A stretch of 64,000 nucleotides of DNA, taken from the NCBI RefSeq assembly GCF_000801105.2, contig NC_079518.1, positions 22,796,800-22,860,799 on the forward strand. The letters run 5' to 3'. The notes beneath the pieces were generated by a model. It saw only the letters and a program-made list of their open reading frames with translations, was not told the origin of the DNA and made no database searches. A program made the position numbers and the translations under genes. The DNA is from Raphanus sativus (taxonomy: Eukaryota > Streptophyta > Magnoliopsida > Brassicales > Brassicaceae). Below are positions 1 to 11,165 of the stretch, in pieces; within the stretch, counting starts at the first letter, position 1; each line of letters opens with the position of its first letter.

Positions 1-776
1 CTGTAAGTTTTGTAATATCTCTAGACATGTTTTTGTGTTGGTCCAATACTAATCAAACAAGAAATATGACATACGTACAAAATGTAAACATGAGATTAGA
101 GATCAAACCAAGTTATACACACCCAAAACCATAATTGTTCATAAGCACCATTTCATACAAACCCAAAACCATATAGATTCGCTAGAGTTATATATGTATA
201 AACTGGATATACAATGCTATAGATAGAATTACCCAACATAAAAACTTTAATTTTCTATGGACTATTAAACCGGTTATTGTTATATTGATTATTCAACTGA
301 TCAAATAATTTGAAATGCCATGGATTTTAAAGTTCACCTTAAAATTCTTACAATAATATTTATGACTCATAATATTTCATGGAGGCCCCTTGTTACATGA
401 CACAGTGCTGAAATACATAGTTTAAACAATAAACAAAAATAGTTAAGATGGAAATTTTATTCATTTTCTAAAGTTTGTATATAATGTAAAACATGTGCGG
501 ATCAAAATCTAGTATTTATTAAAACTGGAGTACATGACTAGTAGATACACTTGTCCATAACAAATAAATCTAATAAAAATGGTAAAATAATAATATTTTT
601 GTTTTAAGGAACTTTTTATTATTATTTTTAAGTTTTTAAGAAACTTAAACAACATATGTTGTTGCTCTTGCTCTAAGAATACTAAAATTGGTATACCAAC
701 TCAGATTACCCTTTATCCAAATAGCCCAACTCATTTGATAAATAGATGAGTCAATCCATTATTTATTTAATTTAGT
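1..776. other. AT-rich intergenic DNA, no gene seen
   Basis: No open reading frame, repeat end or RNA gene could be supported in this stretch. It is AT-rich plant intergenic sequence running up to the target-site duplication of the CACTA element that follows. Confidence 0.6.
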
Positions 777-1189
777 CACTACAAGAAAAATGGTTTTTAC
801 TAGCGGAAGAAAAACACTATCTATCGATACGATAACGGTTTATGAAACGCTGTATCATCGCCCGTAATAATAGGTCAAGCACTTTAGATAGCGGTATTTG
901 ACGCTGCTATCTTATCTTTATATATTATAGCATTTTTTGTATGCAATTAAATATTGTTTGATAGCATTTATTTTTTGTTATTATTTATATTATTGAAAAT
1001 TAAAAAAAAATATATATATATATATATATTCGTTTTTAATAAAATGTAATATATCAAAATTATAATTTATAAATTAAATTGAATTACAAATGGTTTACAT
1101 GGAAAAAAAATAAACCAAATAAACCAACTAAACCAAAAAACAAAAACCTAAACCAGAAAATTAAACCTAATTACTAACTACTCTTCGTC

Positions 1190-1760
1190 TTCTTCATCTT
1201 CTACTCATGAAGCCGCCGCAACACCACCGCCCATCTCTGTGTCCATCCCGTCGTCCTCCTCCACCATTCAGCGCTGTCCTCCTCCTTCCATTCACCGTCG
1301 CGTCCTCCTCTAAGCCCTGTCTTATCTCCATCTCCGCCTCTCTTCTTCTTCTTCTTGCTCGGCTCCACCCTCGCGTCTGTCTTCTCTCCTTCTCTGCATC
1401 TCTTCTTCTCCAGTTCCTCCACCACCACTGGTAACTTCCGGTTACACCACTGATTCGTCAGATTCGCCACAAACCTATGAACAAGATCAGTTTCTCTGTT
1501 ACAAAATCTCAAAAAAAAGTCTAATAGGAATCAAAACCACATAACTCAAGGAAGCTACGAGAGAGAGAGAGAGAGAGAGCAGAGAGAGAGCAGAAGGAAG
1601 ATGAGGAGACAGGATCTTTTAGAAACCAACAAAAAATTGAAGAGAAAGGAGAGATCGTGAAAGAAAAAAATAATAGAAAAGAGAGAGAATAAAGAATCTA
1701 AGCCGTCGGATTAGATCTCATCCAATGGATGAAAAAGGTTATCCTTGTGCATAAAGATTG
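1190..1760 (+). other. Possible captured gene fragment inside the CACTA element
   Basis: This block differs in composition from the AT-rich element around it. It has a CT-rich leader, then an ATG at 1207 opening a 75-codon frame rich in Pro, Ser and Leu, then a GA-rich tract (about 1560-1600). The opposite strand also has a basic 103-codon frame over 1201-1512. I recognise no domain in either. The CT-rich leader followed by ATG resembles a plant 5' UTR and gene start, so capture of a host gene start by the transposon is plausible but unproven. It could equally be low-complexity sequence. Confidence 0.3.
1560..1579. repeat. (GA)n microsatellite
   Basis: A run of GA dinucleotides about 20 bp long, followed by shorter GA runs to about 1600. 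It lies within the CACTA element. Confidence 0.85.
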
Positions 1761-2580
1761 AACCAATGAGAAAGAAGGGGGAAGATTAACCAAAGAATGA
1801 TTTATAGCCATTGGATTAAAATATCAATGGTCAAAAGTGATCAATCAAAATTGTTTTTATTTAATAGTTGTTTAAATATTATAATTTTATATAACTTTAA
1901 CAAAGTGATTAGATTTTATTTTTAATGATTTATAATTTAAGATTTTATCTAATAAGTTTTAAACTTTTTGATTTAAAGTTTGGAGTTTATAACAAATGTT
2001 TGAATATAGGGTTTGAGGGTTAAAGGGTTTGGATATTGATTTAAGATCTGATATTAACTTTTGAAAAATATTAGTTTTTGAGTTTTATTAAGATTTAAAG
2101 TTAAATTTAAGATTTGATGTTAAATATTAGAGTTTAAAGTTTGTGTTTATGGTTTAGGGTTTAATGTATAGGGTATAGAGATTGAAAAAGCCAAACATAG
2201 CATTTCAAATTTTAAAAGAAAAAAACTTGAGTTCAAATTCAAGATTTGAAGTTATATTACGAAAATATAAGAATTTTAAGGTTTATATTTAGAGTTTAGT
2301 GTTTACAACTTGTTTAGGGTTTAGGGATTTAAATACCTAAACATAGCGTTGAAATTTTTTGCTATTAAACATATGCTATCATAGCGTTTCAAAATATACT
2401 ACTCTATCGTAGCGTTTCCAAAAATACAAACGCTATCTAAAGCTAACGAATATGTCAATCATAGCAGAAAGCGAAAAAACGCTAGTCTAGTCTGCTATTA
2501 AAACGCATTTTTCTTGTAGTGAGTGAGTTACTAATTTAAATTATTTACACATAATTCTATTTTTAATTATTTATTTATTA

Positions 2581-5289
2581 ATGACAGCTTTATTTTTTCA
2601 AGTATCCTGGCATATTATTAAGGAAGATCTGGTCGGATTAGTGAACCAATTTTTAAGTACAGGAGATATGGATGCGAGGTTGAATCTTACAAATATTTGT
2701 ATGATTCCAAAGACGGAAAGACCCACAAGGATGACAGAGCTTAGACCTATTAGCCTTCGTAATGTGGGATATAAGATTATATCAAAAGTACTCTGCGAGA
2801 GGTTGAAACCATGTCTTCCAGGACTAATTTCGGAAACGTAATCGGCTTTTGTACCGGGGAGGTTAATATCGGATAATATTCTGATTGCACAGGAAATATT
2901 TCATGGGTTGAGGACAAACAAATCATGTCAAAATAAGTATATGGCGATTAAGACGGATATGAGTAAAGCATATGATCGGGTGGAATAGAATTTTATACAG
3001 GCTCTCCTTAATAAATTAGGATTTGATCCACATTGGACAAGACTAATGATGAAGTGTATATCTTCGGTTCAGTATCAGGTACTTTTAAACGGGCAACCAA
3101 AAGGGCTTATTATCCCTGAGAGGGGACTTAGGCAAGTGGATCCACTATCCCCGTACCTTTTCATATTATGTACAGAAGCTCTGATTGCAAATATTAAGCA
3201 TGCAGAGCAAGGAAATAAATTAACGGGAATGAAAGTGGCGAGGGCTTGCACATCGGTATCTCACCTGCTTTTTGCAGACGATAGCATTTTCTTTTGTAAG
3301 GCACAAAAAGAGGAATGTGAAGTCATTCTGAAGATTTTAAAGGATTATGAGGCTGTGTCCGGACAACTAATTAATTTCCAAAAATCTTCTATTCAATTTG
3401 GACATAAGATTGAAGAAACCAGAAGGCAGGAAATGAGAGACATATTAGGGATTCAGAACATAGGGGGTACGGGTTCCTATTTGGGACTACCGGAAAATAT
3501 TGGTGGATCGAAAGTACAAGTATTCGGGTTTGTACAAGATCGAGTAGATACCAGAATAAATGGATGGACGTTTAGATTCTTTACTAAAGGAGGTAAAGAA
3601 GTTGTGATCAAGTCAGTGGTAACGGCTCTACCAAATCATGTAATATCTTGTTATAGATTACCACAGAACACGGTAAAGAAATTAACGAGCACAGTTGCAA
3701 AATTTTGGTGGAGTCCGGGAGGAAGTACAAAGGGCATGTGCTGGAAATCATGGGACAAAGTCTGCCTCCCCAAAGAGGAAGGAGGATTGGGCTTTAAAGA
3801 TATTATGAACTTTAATACGGCGATGCTGGCAAAGCAACTTTGGCGCCTTATTAATAAACCGAACACTCTCTTCTCTCGAGTGTTCAAAGTTCGGTATTTC
3901 AGGAACGCCTCTCCCCTGGAACCGATCCGATCATACTCACCATCCTATGGCTGGAGGAGTATTGTATCTGCTAGATCTCTGGTTAGCAAAGGACTAATTA
4001 AAAGGGTGGGAACAGGGTCATCGATTTCGGTGTGGAATGACCCCTGGCTCCCAACCACTCGCCCGAGACCAGCAAACAAAAATCAACATAACTTGTTACC
4101 GGACCTTACTGTTGACTCTCTTATAATTCCGGGTACTAGGACTTGGAATTTACAGGCAATTCGGGATTTGGTGGACCCCTTGGACGCAAAGATAATAGAA
4201 AGTATACCTCTTAGCCGTATAAGTATGGAAGACAGAGACGGGTGGCATTTTACAAATAATGGGAAATATACGGTTAAATCAGGATATGTGGTAGAAAGAG
4301 TTTATCCAGACAATGACAAAAATCAGGTCTTCTATGGACCAACAGTAGACGCCTTAAAAGCTTTTTGTTGGCAGGTGAAATGTCCACCGAAGATAAAACA
4401 TTTTTTATGGCAGATAATTTCAGGATGTGTGGCAGTTAGGAAAAATCTGAAGGCACGAGGGCTGAAAGGGGATATAGAATGTGATAGATGTGGGCATGCT
4501 GAGGAATCAATGAATCATGTATTCTTTGATTGTCCCCCAGCACGGCAGGTTTGGGCGCTATCGATGATTCCGACCAACCCAACAGTCTTCCCATCGGATT
4601 CCCTATTTTCTAATATAGATCATTTATTTTGGCGGGTTTCACCAAAGTTGAAGGATCACCAGTTTGCGTGGATCTTATGGTACATTTAGAAAGCAAGGAA
4701 TAGTAAAGTGTTTAGTAATTTGGATATAGATGCAAGGGATACACTAATGCTGGCTGAATCGGAATCTTCTATGTGGGCGGCGGCACAGGAGACAGATACA
4801 CGAAGAAATATAATACCACAAGTACACCAACCTCCAGTAATCCCAGGGAGATGGTGCTTTACGGATGCCTCCTGGAAGGATAAGGATATTTTCTCAGGCC
4901 AAGGATGGTTTAGTACATTAGCAGGATTTACGGGTTTAATGGGAGCCCGAAATGTTAGGGCCAGTTTATCTCCCCTACATTCGGAGGTTGAGGCTTTAAT
5001 TTGGGCAATGGAGTGTATGATAAACCTAAGACATTATCATGTTACGTTTGCTACGGATTGTTCTCAATTGGTAAAGATGGTTTCAGAACCAGAAGAATGG
5101 CCAGCATTCGCAAGCTATTTGGAAGACATCAAGAGTCTACAAGACATTTTCTCGAGCTCACAGATCATACATGTACCACGAACGGAGAATTCAAAAGCGG
5201 ATCGTTTAGCACGTAGTGCCAGACAACAATCGTCTTTCGTCGTTCACATGGATGCAGAGCCCCCAGTTTGGTCCGCAGAGTCTATATGA
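2581..5289 (+). pseudogene. LINE ORF2 relic: reverse transcriptase (C-terminal part), zf-RVT, RNase H
   Basis: A single reading frame runs through the whole element and is interrupted only by stop codons at 2839-2841, 2986-2988 and 4687-4689. In order it contains RT motifs including [16 protein letters not shown] and the catalytic LLFADDS (near 3270-3285), then a long C-terminal region with a zinc-binding zf-RVT motif near 4470-4550. From about 4840 there is an RNase H-like domain with motifs such as TDASW, HSEVEAL, TDCSQL and a final KADRLAR. These belong to plant L1-type ORF2 proteins. All three stops can be explained by single transitions (CAA to TAA, TGG to TAG twice). No functional product is expected. 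Confidence 0.92.
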
Positions 5290-5319
5290 GTCTGTTTGTT
5301 GATGACAAAAAAAAAAAAA
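2585..5319 (+). mobile_element. 5'-truncated L1-type LINE with target-site duplication
   Basis: The element ends in a 13-base poly(A) (5307-5319) and is flanked by an 11-bp duplication TTTATTAATGA at 2574-2584 and 5320-5330. That shows one retrotransposition event by target-primed reverse transcription. The insertion starts inside the reverse transcriptase domain; ORF1, the endonuclease and the start of RT are missing, so it was 5' truncated on insertion. The last four bases of the left duplication (ATGA) also match the LINE sequence expected at that point: the full-length LINE at 43.1 kb has ATGAC there. This suggests microhomology at the 5' join. It sits 50 bp right of the CACTA element. 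Confidence 0.92.
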
Positions 5320-5330
5320 TTTATTAATGA

Positions 5331-5600
5331 AAACTGCAATTTTTTGGGTGGATTTTTATAAAATATTGTTTGCGATTTTAAAGAAAAATACAAAATTTAT
5401 GATTTTGGTAAAAGAAATGAAATATACAGCTTTTTTATGGTTTTGACCAAAAGATATGTTTTATGGTTTTATGGTTTTAATGAGAAATTGTTGTTTACGG
5501 GTTTGACGATTTTAGGTATAGAAAATTTGGTGGAAATAATATTGGCGATATTTGTGGGGATATCTATAGAATACATGAGATCGACATGGGAACTTCCGTT
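5331..5600. other. AT-rich spacer, no gene seen
   Basis: Between the LINE and the Harbinger relic. The 62-codon frame at 5437-5625 is low complexity, with repeated GTTTTATGG-like words, and shows no domain. Confidence 0.5.
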
Positions 5601-5605
5601 GTCTT

Positions 5606-5967
5606 CTCTTTGTTGGAACTCTTAATCATCAAATTGAGTGTATCTATCTTTTTCGTCTTCTACTATCATATTATGGAGTATGATACATTCTCTTATAATC
5701 TTCCCAATTTTGACTTTATCCCAAAACAATGCTAGATTTTTAACAATGGCAAAGCGATCTTGCAAGATTCTAAGAGCACGCTGGACATCTCTTCGGACAG
5801 CTTCTTGACGTTGAACAAATAAAACCGCTTTCGGTCCTTGTAGTATTGGAATAGATTAAAATTGTCCATTTCGGATAAATACCATCGATGAGATAGTAAG
5901 CCATATGATACTCTCTTCCATTGATAAAGAAAGTGACTTGAGGAGCTTGACCTTTTATTATGTCATT
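5606..5967 (-). pseudogene. PIF/Harbinger transposase fragment (C-terminal part), frameshifted
   Basis: Reading the minus strand from about 5967, one frame gives a peptide with INGREYHMAYYLIDGIYPKW. After a one-base frameshift near 5850, a second frame gives QRQEAVRRDVQRALRILQ, RFAIVKN, and a tail ending in IILHNMIVEDE. This order is typical of the C-terminal half of plant Harbinger transposases (DDE_Tnp_4/Plant_tran type): a G-x-YY-L-x-DGIYP segment, then the arginine-rich ERAFGVLQ-like helix, then HNMIVEDE. The N-terminal catalytic part is not visible upstream and no terminal inverted repeats were found. It is a dead fragment. Confidence 0.85.
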
Positions 5968-5970
5968 CCA

Positions 5971-7047
5971 TAAATTTTAAGGAATTATGGAAGAAAAATA
6001 TTCCTTATCAAAATTGATATGGAACAAAAGGAATAAATATTCATTTTCTTGTTCATCTTCGTTCATTTTCTACTCATTCGTATTCGTATTTTAATGGTCA
6101 CTAGTTAAAACTTAATCTTCCACATAGTTTTGAAGGGTTTCAACTGGACGACTAAATTGATGCATCCCATTTTCTTCATTAAGATGTTATTTATATATAT
6201 ATTTAATTTGAATATTTATTAAATAAAAATCCATATTAATATAATTTTGTGATCATTTCTATCTTGTTATAAACAAATTAAACCATTGATCACAAAATTT
6301 TCAAAAGTAAGATTTTAAAATTTCTAATAATTTATAATCGTTTTAAAAAACTCAAATATGACATATAAGAAAAAATCTAAATTTTTTATTATATGGTATT
6401 ATAAAATTAAACAAAAAGAGCTAAGATATAAAATTGTTATCAAATATTTATTATTTATGATCATTAATTTTCATATATACTTTAATCATATTAGGTAATT
6501 CCTATGTTTTTATTTAAAGAAAGTGCAAGAATATTCTTTTGTACACTATTTATCATTTGATAGTTAATCTAATAAAAAGTATATTATAAGTTAAGATGGA
6601 CCAACCTATTTTTTTTTTAAAAAAAAAATTTATTCTCATGGTGACACGTGGCTACAAAATAATGTTGTAATATTTCTCAACTAATATATTAGGAATTTTA
6701 TGGTAACAAAACCTAAATAGTCACGTGTATTTATTTTGTATATAGTAAAATTTAAATGATACTAACATAGATATATAGTATATTTTATATGGTTTTTTTT
6801 TATAACTCAGGGTTTAATCCCTAGGAGTTGGGGGTCTAGGATTTATTTATTTTTAAATCCTCGTGACCTCGTGAAATACCTCAGGATTTTGTTGATGGAC
6901 CAAATTTGATAAAATATCAGCAAAATTGGGTTGATTGGCCAAGTTTGACAAAACACCAACTAAATTTTTGCACCGCTCCATTAGTCTGCATATAAAAAGT
7001 AATATTTAGTAAATAATATAACACACCAATGACATATAAAACACTAA
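5971..7047. other. AT-rich intergenic DNA, no gene seen
   Basis: Poly-A/T rich sequence with short homopolymer runs and no credible reading frame. A short minus-strand stretch near 6115-6180 could be further transposon debris, but I cannot assign it. Confidence 0.5.
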
Positions 7048-7543
7048 TTAGTATAAAATAACCTGAACAGTTGTAGCACCAACTAATTGTTGGATCATTC
7101 CTGCTAAATTCTGGACTTGACTTTGCAATCCTGAAACTTGTGACTTTAGCTCAAGAACTTCAGAATTTGACGTTTTCAAATTTGGAGTATTGGACATCTT
7201 CAATAGCTTTGAAGGTGTAGGTCCACGTCCTAGGAAATAGGTCATCCAAGAGATTTGCCGTTGAATTAGAGTCATCAGAAGCATGAATGATTTCTGCTGC
7301 TTTTGCAGTAGTATCGACATCTTCTCCGTGTAAGACCCATTCCGTATAAGAACTTAGAAATCCGAAACACATTAAGTCACCTTCAATATCTTGTCTTAGC
7401 TTCAATTTGGATAGAGAACAATGATTACATGGACATTTTAACATGTCCACTTTAATTTTGCCAAAAGCAAAATCTAAGAAATTTTTTACACCATTTGTAT
7501 AGTCTTGAGATAAACGAGACTTGTTTATCCATGACTTGTCCAT
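7048..7543 (-). pseudogene. CACTA transposase-associated domain protein, broken
   Basis: The frame starts at ATG 7541-7543 on the minus strand with MDKSWINKSRLSQDY, followed by NGVKNFLDFAF, CPCNHC and a WVLHGED motif. This is the Transpos_assoc domain found at the N terminus of plant En/Spm-type transposases, where the Cys pattern is conserved. After about 115 residues the frame runs out, while an overlapping frame (7048-7320) continues with a heptad-rich segment (VLELKSQVSGLQSQVQNL) like the coiled coil ending such proteins. A frameshift or lost splice near 7200 probably separates them. A splice acceptor (TTTTTAG) lies just before the ATG, and a possible 5' UTR exon with donor GAG/GTAAAT ends near 8371. 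The central transposase is missing. Confidence 0.8.
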
Positions 7544-8218
7544 GATGACCTAAAAATATACATATATATACAAAATTAGTTAATAAATTATTTTAATATA
7601 TAGTTAAAGTAGAGATACTTATGATTCATGACAGAAATGTTTTAGTTAAGAAGATTCATAACTGTGTTAAAAAAAAAGAAGATTCATAACTTGGCTGATC
7701 GTCAGATGTGTTATATACGTGTATATATATTTTGTTTTAAAGGATTTCATAAATTAAAGAAGTTTTGCAGTACAGAAAGAAAAGAAAACAAGTGTAGGGA
7801 AATTAAAAGAAAGAGGGACAGGAGGGCTATGCTTTAGTGAACCAAAAACAGAGTAATAAACAGAGATAGCACGGTCAATTTAGACTGGACCAATAAAAAC
7901 CAAAATTTTACCACGCTTCGAACCAGTGTTAAAAAGAGCAACATACTTGTAAATAATTATTGTTAAGAGTCGTACATCTCAAAAATGGCTGGTTCTCAGA
8001 CTTCAACACTAAAACTAAAGTAACAAGCGTATCTTATAAACAAGTCAAAAGGATGTACTTTTTTTTTCAAACACTTTTTTTAATTGAAACAGAGTCAAAA
8101 GAATGTAAAACTCATGATTTCAAACTCAATAGATTCAAACAAAATAGATATTAAGCCTAAATCAAAATAGGAAAAATAAAACGACGGATTGGATTATCTA
8201 AACAGCAATAACACCAGT

Positions 8219-8311
8219 GAGTAAGAAACCAATGAAACTAAATCATTAAGAAATCAATGAATAAAAAATCAATGAAACCAAATCAATGAAACCAAATCAA
8301 TGAAACTCAAT
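8219..8311. repeat. Short tandem repeat, unit about 14 bp (ATCAATGAAACCAA)
   Basis: Several diverged copies of AATCAATGAAACCAA run head to tail, the last three nearly perfect. It lies in the proposed first intron of the CACTA relic. Confidence 0.7.
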
Positions 8312-8592
8312 ATTACGTATCACTTATATGCCATCAGTATATTAACAGAGAAAAGAGGAGCTAATTTACCTCGCTTAACGTCGTAAGGTGATTTGATTCA
8401 TGAAACTCTTCGATGATAGGTTTCTCTTGAAAAGCCTAAATCAAAATATGTTTATGGTGAGTTAATATATAAAGATATTATATATAAATATATTCACTTG
8501 CCGCCTAAAAAGAATATTTGAGGGAATCTGAAAACGAATTTTTTTTGCAAAGTATTTATAGGAAGAAATCTCAGTCACGGTATTGTTAAATA

Positions 8593-8819
8593 CTCCCTGT
8601 TTCTCAATAAGTGTCGTTGTAGAGAAAATTTTTCGTTGCAAAATAAGTGTCGTTTTAGCATTTCAATGCAGAATTTATTAATTTTATTTTCTATTTTATT
8701 TTTCTATTGGTTGAGTTATATGGGTAATGATGATTTTTTATTGAAAATATGCAAAATTAAATGATTTATTAATCTATGTGCAAAAGTCTAAAGTGACACT
8801 TATAATAAAACAGAGGGAG
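8593..8819. mobile_element. Stowaway-type MITE (Tc1/mariner), 227 bp
   Basis: The ends are CTCCCTGTTTCTCAATAAGT on the left and the inverted equivalent ACTTATAATAAAACAGAGGGAG on the right, typical Stowaway termini with CTCCCTC. A TA dinucleotide flanks each side (8591-8592, 8820-8821). It has no coding capacity and would be moved by a mariner transposase in trans. It is nested upstream of the CACTA relic. Confidence 0.88.
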
Positions 8820-8821
8820 TA

Positions 8822-9078
8822 TTATTTAGATTAATGCATCAGTTATCTAACCGTTTCAAATTCAATATATTAGCATTAGTTGCTAAAAGTGATACAAATA
8901 TGCATTTATTAGTATCAATTGTAATGACCCGACACTAAAGAATTTACAATGACATCACTTAATAAAACTGATGTAAAACTGTATAATTTGCATCATTTAG
9001 TTTTAAGTAATTCTAATTTGTGTCAATAAAGTTTCTGATACAATATAAGTGATGCTACAGACCTCGTTTTTTGTAGTG
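8822..9078 (-). mobile_element. Terminal region of a CACTA element
   Basis: On the minus strand the sequence from 9078 begins CACTACAAAAAACGAGG, a CACTA-type terminus. It is followed leftward by repeated GATGC/GCATCA/CATCACTT motifs like subterminal repeats. It sits upstream of the minus-strand transposase-associated relic (7048-7543), so both may belong to one element whose left end is lost. No matching left terminus was found between 5331 and 7048. Confidence 0.6.
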
Positions 9079-9085
9079 TCTATAC

Positions 9086-9190
9086 CCCAATGACCATGTA
9101 CTGCGATAATCTGAGGGTAGACAGATTCGAACTCAGGTCCCGTAGGATCTATGGAACGCCATGCTACCACCCGACCACTAACGTGTGGCT
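9086..9190 (-). mobile_element. tRNA-derived SINE-like fragment
   Basis: The minus strand carries a possible RNA polymerase III A box (TTAGTGGTCGGGTGGTAGC, around 9155-9175) and, about 35 bases further, a B box (GAGTTCGAATCTG, around 9120-9132). Spacing and order fit a tRNA-derived SINE head. It does not fold as a complete tRNA that I can support, and no clear tail or target duplication was found. Confidence 0.45.
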
Positions 9191-9207
9191 TATTTAATAA
9201 ATAACAA

Positions 9208-9211
9208 TATA

Positions 9212-9261
<50 letters not shown>

Positions 9262-9263
9262 AT
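9208..9263. repeat. (TA)n microsatellite
   Basis: Two long TA runs separated by a short interruption. Sequence to about 9980 beyond it is AT-rich without any gene I can support. Confidence 0.9.
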
Positions 9264-9978
9264 AAATATAAAATATAAGCCTTCATATTCATAGGGTTTT
9301 ATGATCATTCATATCGTTTTATAACAAATTTTTAAATAATTGATAACAAAATTTTCAGTGTGAAAAATTTAATAAGTTTATAATTTTTAACGTTCTTGAA
9401 AATTCATCGAAAGTTAGGAAATTAAAATATTTATGTAATCGTATATGGTTTATAGTTTAATATATATATATATATATATTCAATGAGATTTTTTACTCAT
9501 ATGGTTTAAGATCATGTGTATCTTATTATAATAAAAATGTTAAACCATTGATCATTAATTTTTAACATAATAATTTTAACAGTTTAGTTATTTATTGTCA
9601 TTTTAAAAAATTCAAAATATAATATATATCCGAAAAAATCTAAATTTTTAATTTATAGCAAATTTGATTGTTTAATTTATTTTAAGAATGTAAAATTAAA
9701 CAAAAAATGATAGAATATATATAAATTGTTATCAAATATTTTTATTATTAGAATCATTAATTGTCATATATATATATATAGTCATTTTTGGTAATTCCGT
9801 AACTTTTATTTAAAGAAAGTCCAAAATAGTAATTGTACACTTTGATTAATTTTATGATTATTTTAATAAAAAATATAATATTTACTTAATTGGACCAAAA
9901 TATTTTCTAAGAATTCTGAATCTCATTCTGATGATGACAAGTAACTATCCTTAAAAGTTGTAATGTTTCTCAGTTAAT

Positions 9979-11165
9979 ATATAGGGGATGGTCAGATTTC
10001 ATATTATGTCAACTATTTTCTTATTTAAAAATATCGTTATGATAATAAGAAATATTGTTATGACTTATGATATTGACTATATAACAAAAAATATCGCTAT
10101 GATAATAAGAAATATTGATACATTTCATCATGTTTTATCGTATTCCTTCATGTAGATAAAGATACATTAGTATTGTATAAATGTGTAAGCATGTGATGAT
10201 TTATAGTAAGTGAGAATATGTATAAAGTCAACATTGTAATGTTTGTTTGGCTTAACTGAAAAAAGAAATCAACAAAGCAATAATAACAATTGAGCTCTAA
10301 AATAAATAAATTACGAAAGAGAAGAAAAAGATATGTTGAAAAGCCAATGTTCAATAAACCATCATTAGTAGAAGACTAACAACTAGACATGTTATTAGGA
10401 GTCTAGACGTTAATAAATGATTAATTTATTTTATATATTTTACATTTACATTAAATATTTTAGTTTTTAACTTTAATCATAAATTTATTTTGATAAATTA
10501 TAAAAATTAAATAAAAATAAAACAACTTTGTGGATCTGTACTAATATTATTGCGTCATTCAATAAATTTAAACTAATTTAGGTTAACTTTAATCAATTTA
10601 AAATGGTTTAAACTTATTTAAATTGTATAATTCAGATTTTAAGAAAAACAAAATTGGATGGTCAACTTATTGTTTAAGTATATTCACTTAGACGACTAAA
10701 ATAATTTTTTTGAACACTGAAAAAACTATAAAAATAATAATTGAATCGTTTCAAACTGACTGACTACATCTCGTTACATGAAAAACTTTTTTCTAGTATT
10801 TATTAGTACATTAGTAAACAGTGATGTTGGGTTTCCAAAGAAGGAAAACTTATTCCAAATAGGCTGAATATCATGGGTGGATCGATGGCTTGAGGAGTTG
10901 GTACATGTTACAAGCTAAATAATACCAAGTTGTTGTGCACATATGAAGATGGAGTCTTCAGCTCTTTCGGCTAAGAAAGACCAAACTGTCCACACTAAAC
11001 TCTAAGATCAAGTCCATAAGTTGTGTTTTTTTTGTTCTTTCAAATTTTCTAAACACTTTATTATATTTTGTTCGCATTTTTACGAATTTTTAATATTTTT
11101 CTTCTCCCCTAAAATATTGTCTTTTCTAATTGTTTTCTCTTTTTCTTTATTTTACTCATGTACTC
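9979..11165. repeat. Tandem duplication, copy A (about 1.19 kb unit)
   Basis: The sequence beginning ATATAGGGGATGGTCAG is repeated 1187 bp later and stays closely similar over its length, including the segment near 10640-10873 that reappears at 13737-13956. The unit has no coding sequence I recognise. The last 290 bp of copy A have no visible partner because copy B runs into the N gap. Confidence 0.85.

Larger units (their letters stand above)
777..2521. mobile_element. Non-autonomous CACTA (En/Spm) transposon, complete ends
   Basis: The element starts with CACTACAAGAAAAATG (777-792) and ends with the exact reverse complement CATTTTTCTTGTAGTG (2506-2521). It is flanked by a 3-bp target duplication AGT at 774-776 and 2522-2524, the size expected for CACTA elements. 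Both subterminal regions carry many copies of short motifs such as TAGCG, ATAGCATTT and ACGCTAT, which resemble transposase-binding subterminal repeats. At 1745 bp with no transposase domain it is non-autonomous and would depend on a transposase supplied elsewhere. The centre (about 1190-1760) is richer in C/T and GA and looks like captured host sequence, described separately. The left part also has a TA run near 1010-1030, and the right part has degenerate GGGTTTAGGG-like runs near 2310-2330. Confidence 0.93.

Noticed and set aside
2310..2335. Telomere-like TTTAGGG runs
   Set aside because: Only two or three degenerate units within a CACTA arm; no real telomeric array.
9086..9190. A tRNA gene on the minus strand
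   Set aside because: A- and B-box-like motifs are present but no complete cloverleaf or acceptor stem could be built; a SINE head is more likely.
9003..9308. 101-codon minus-strand frame
   Set aside because: It runs through a TA microsatellite and a SINE-like piece; the tyrosine/isoleucine run is a repeat artefact.
10820..11165. LTR of a Copia element (TGTTGGG-like start)
   Set aside because: No primer-binding site, polypurine tract, matching second LTR or target duplication could be found.
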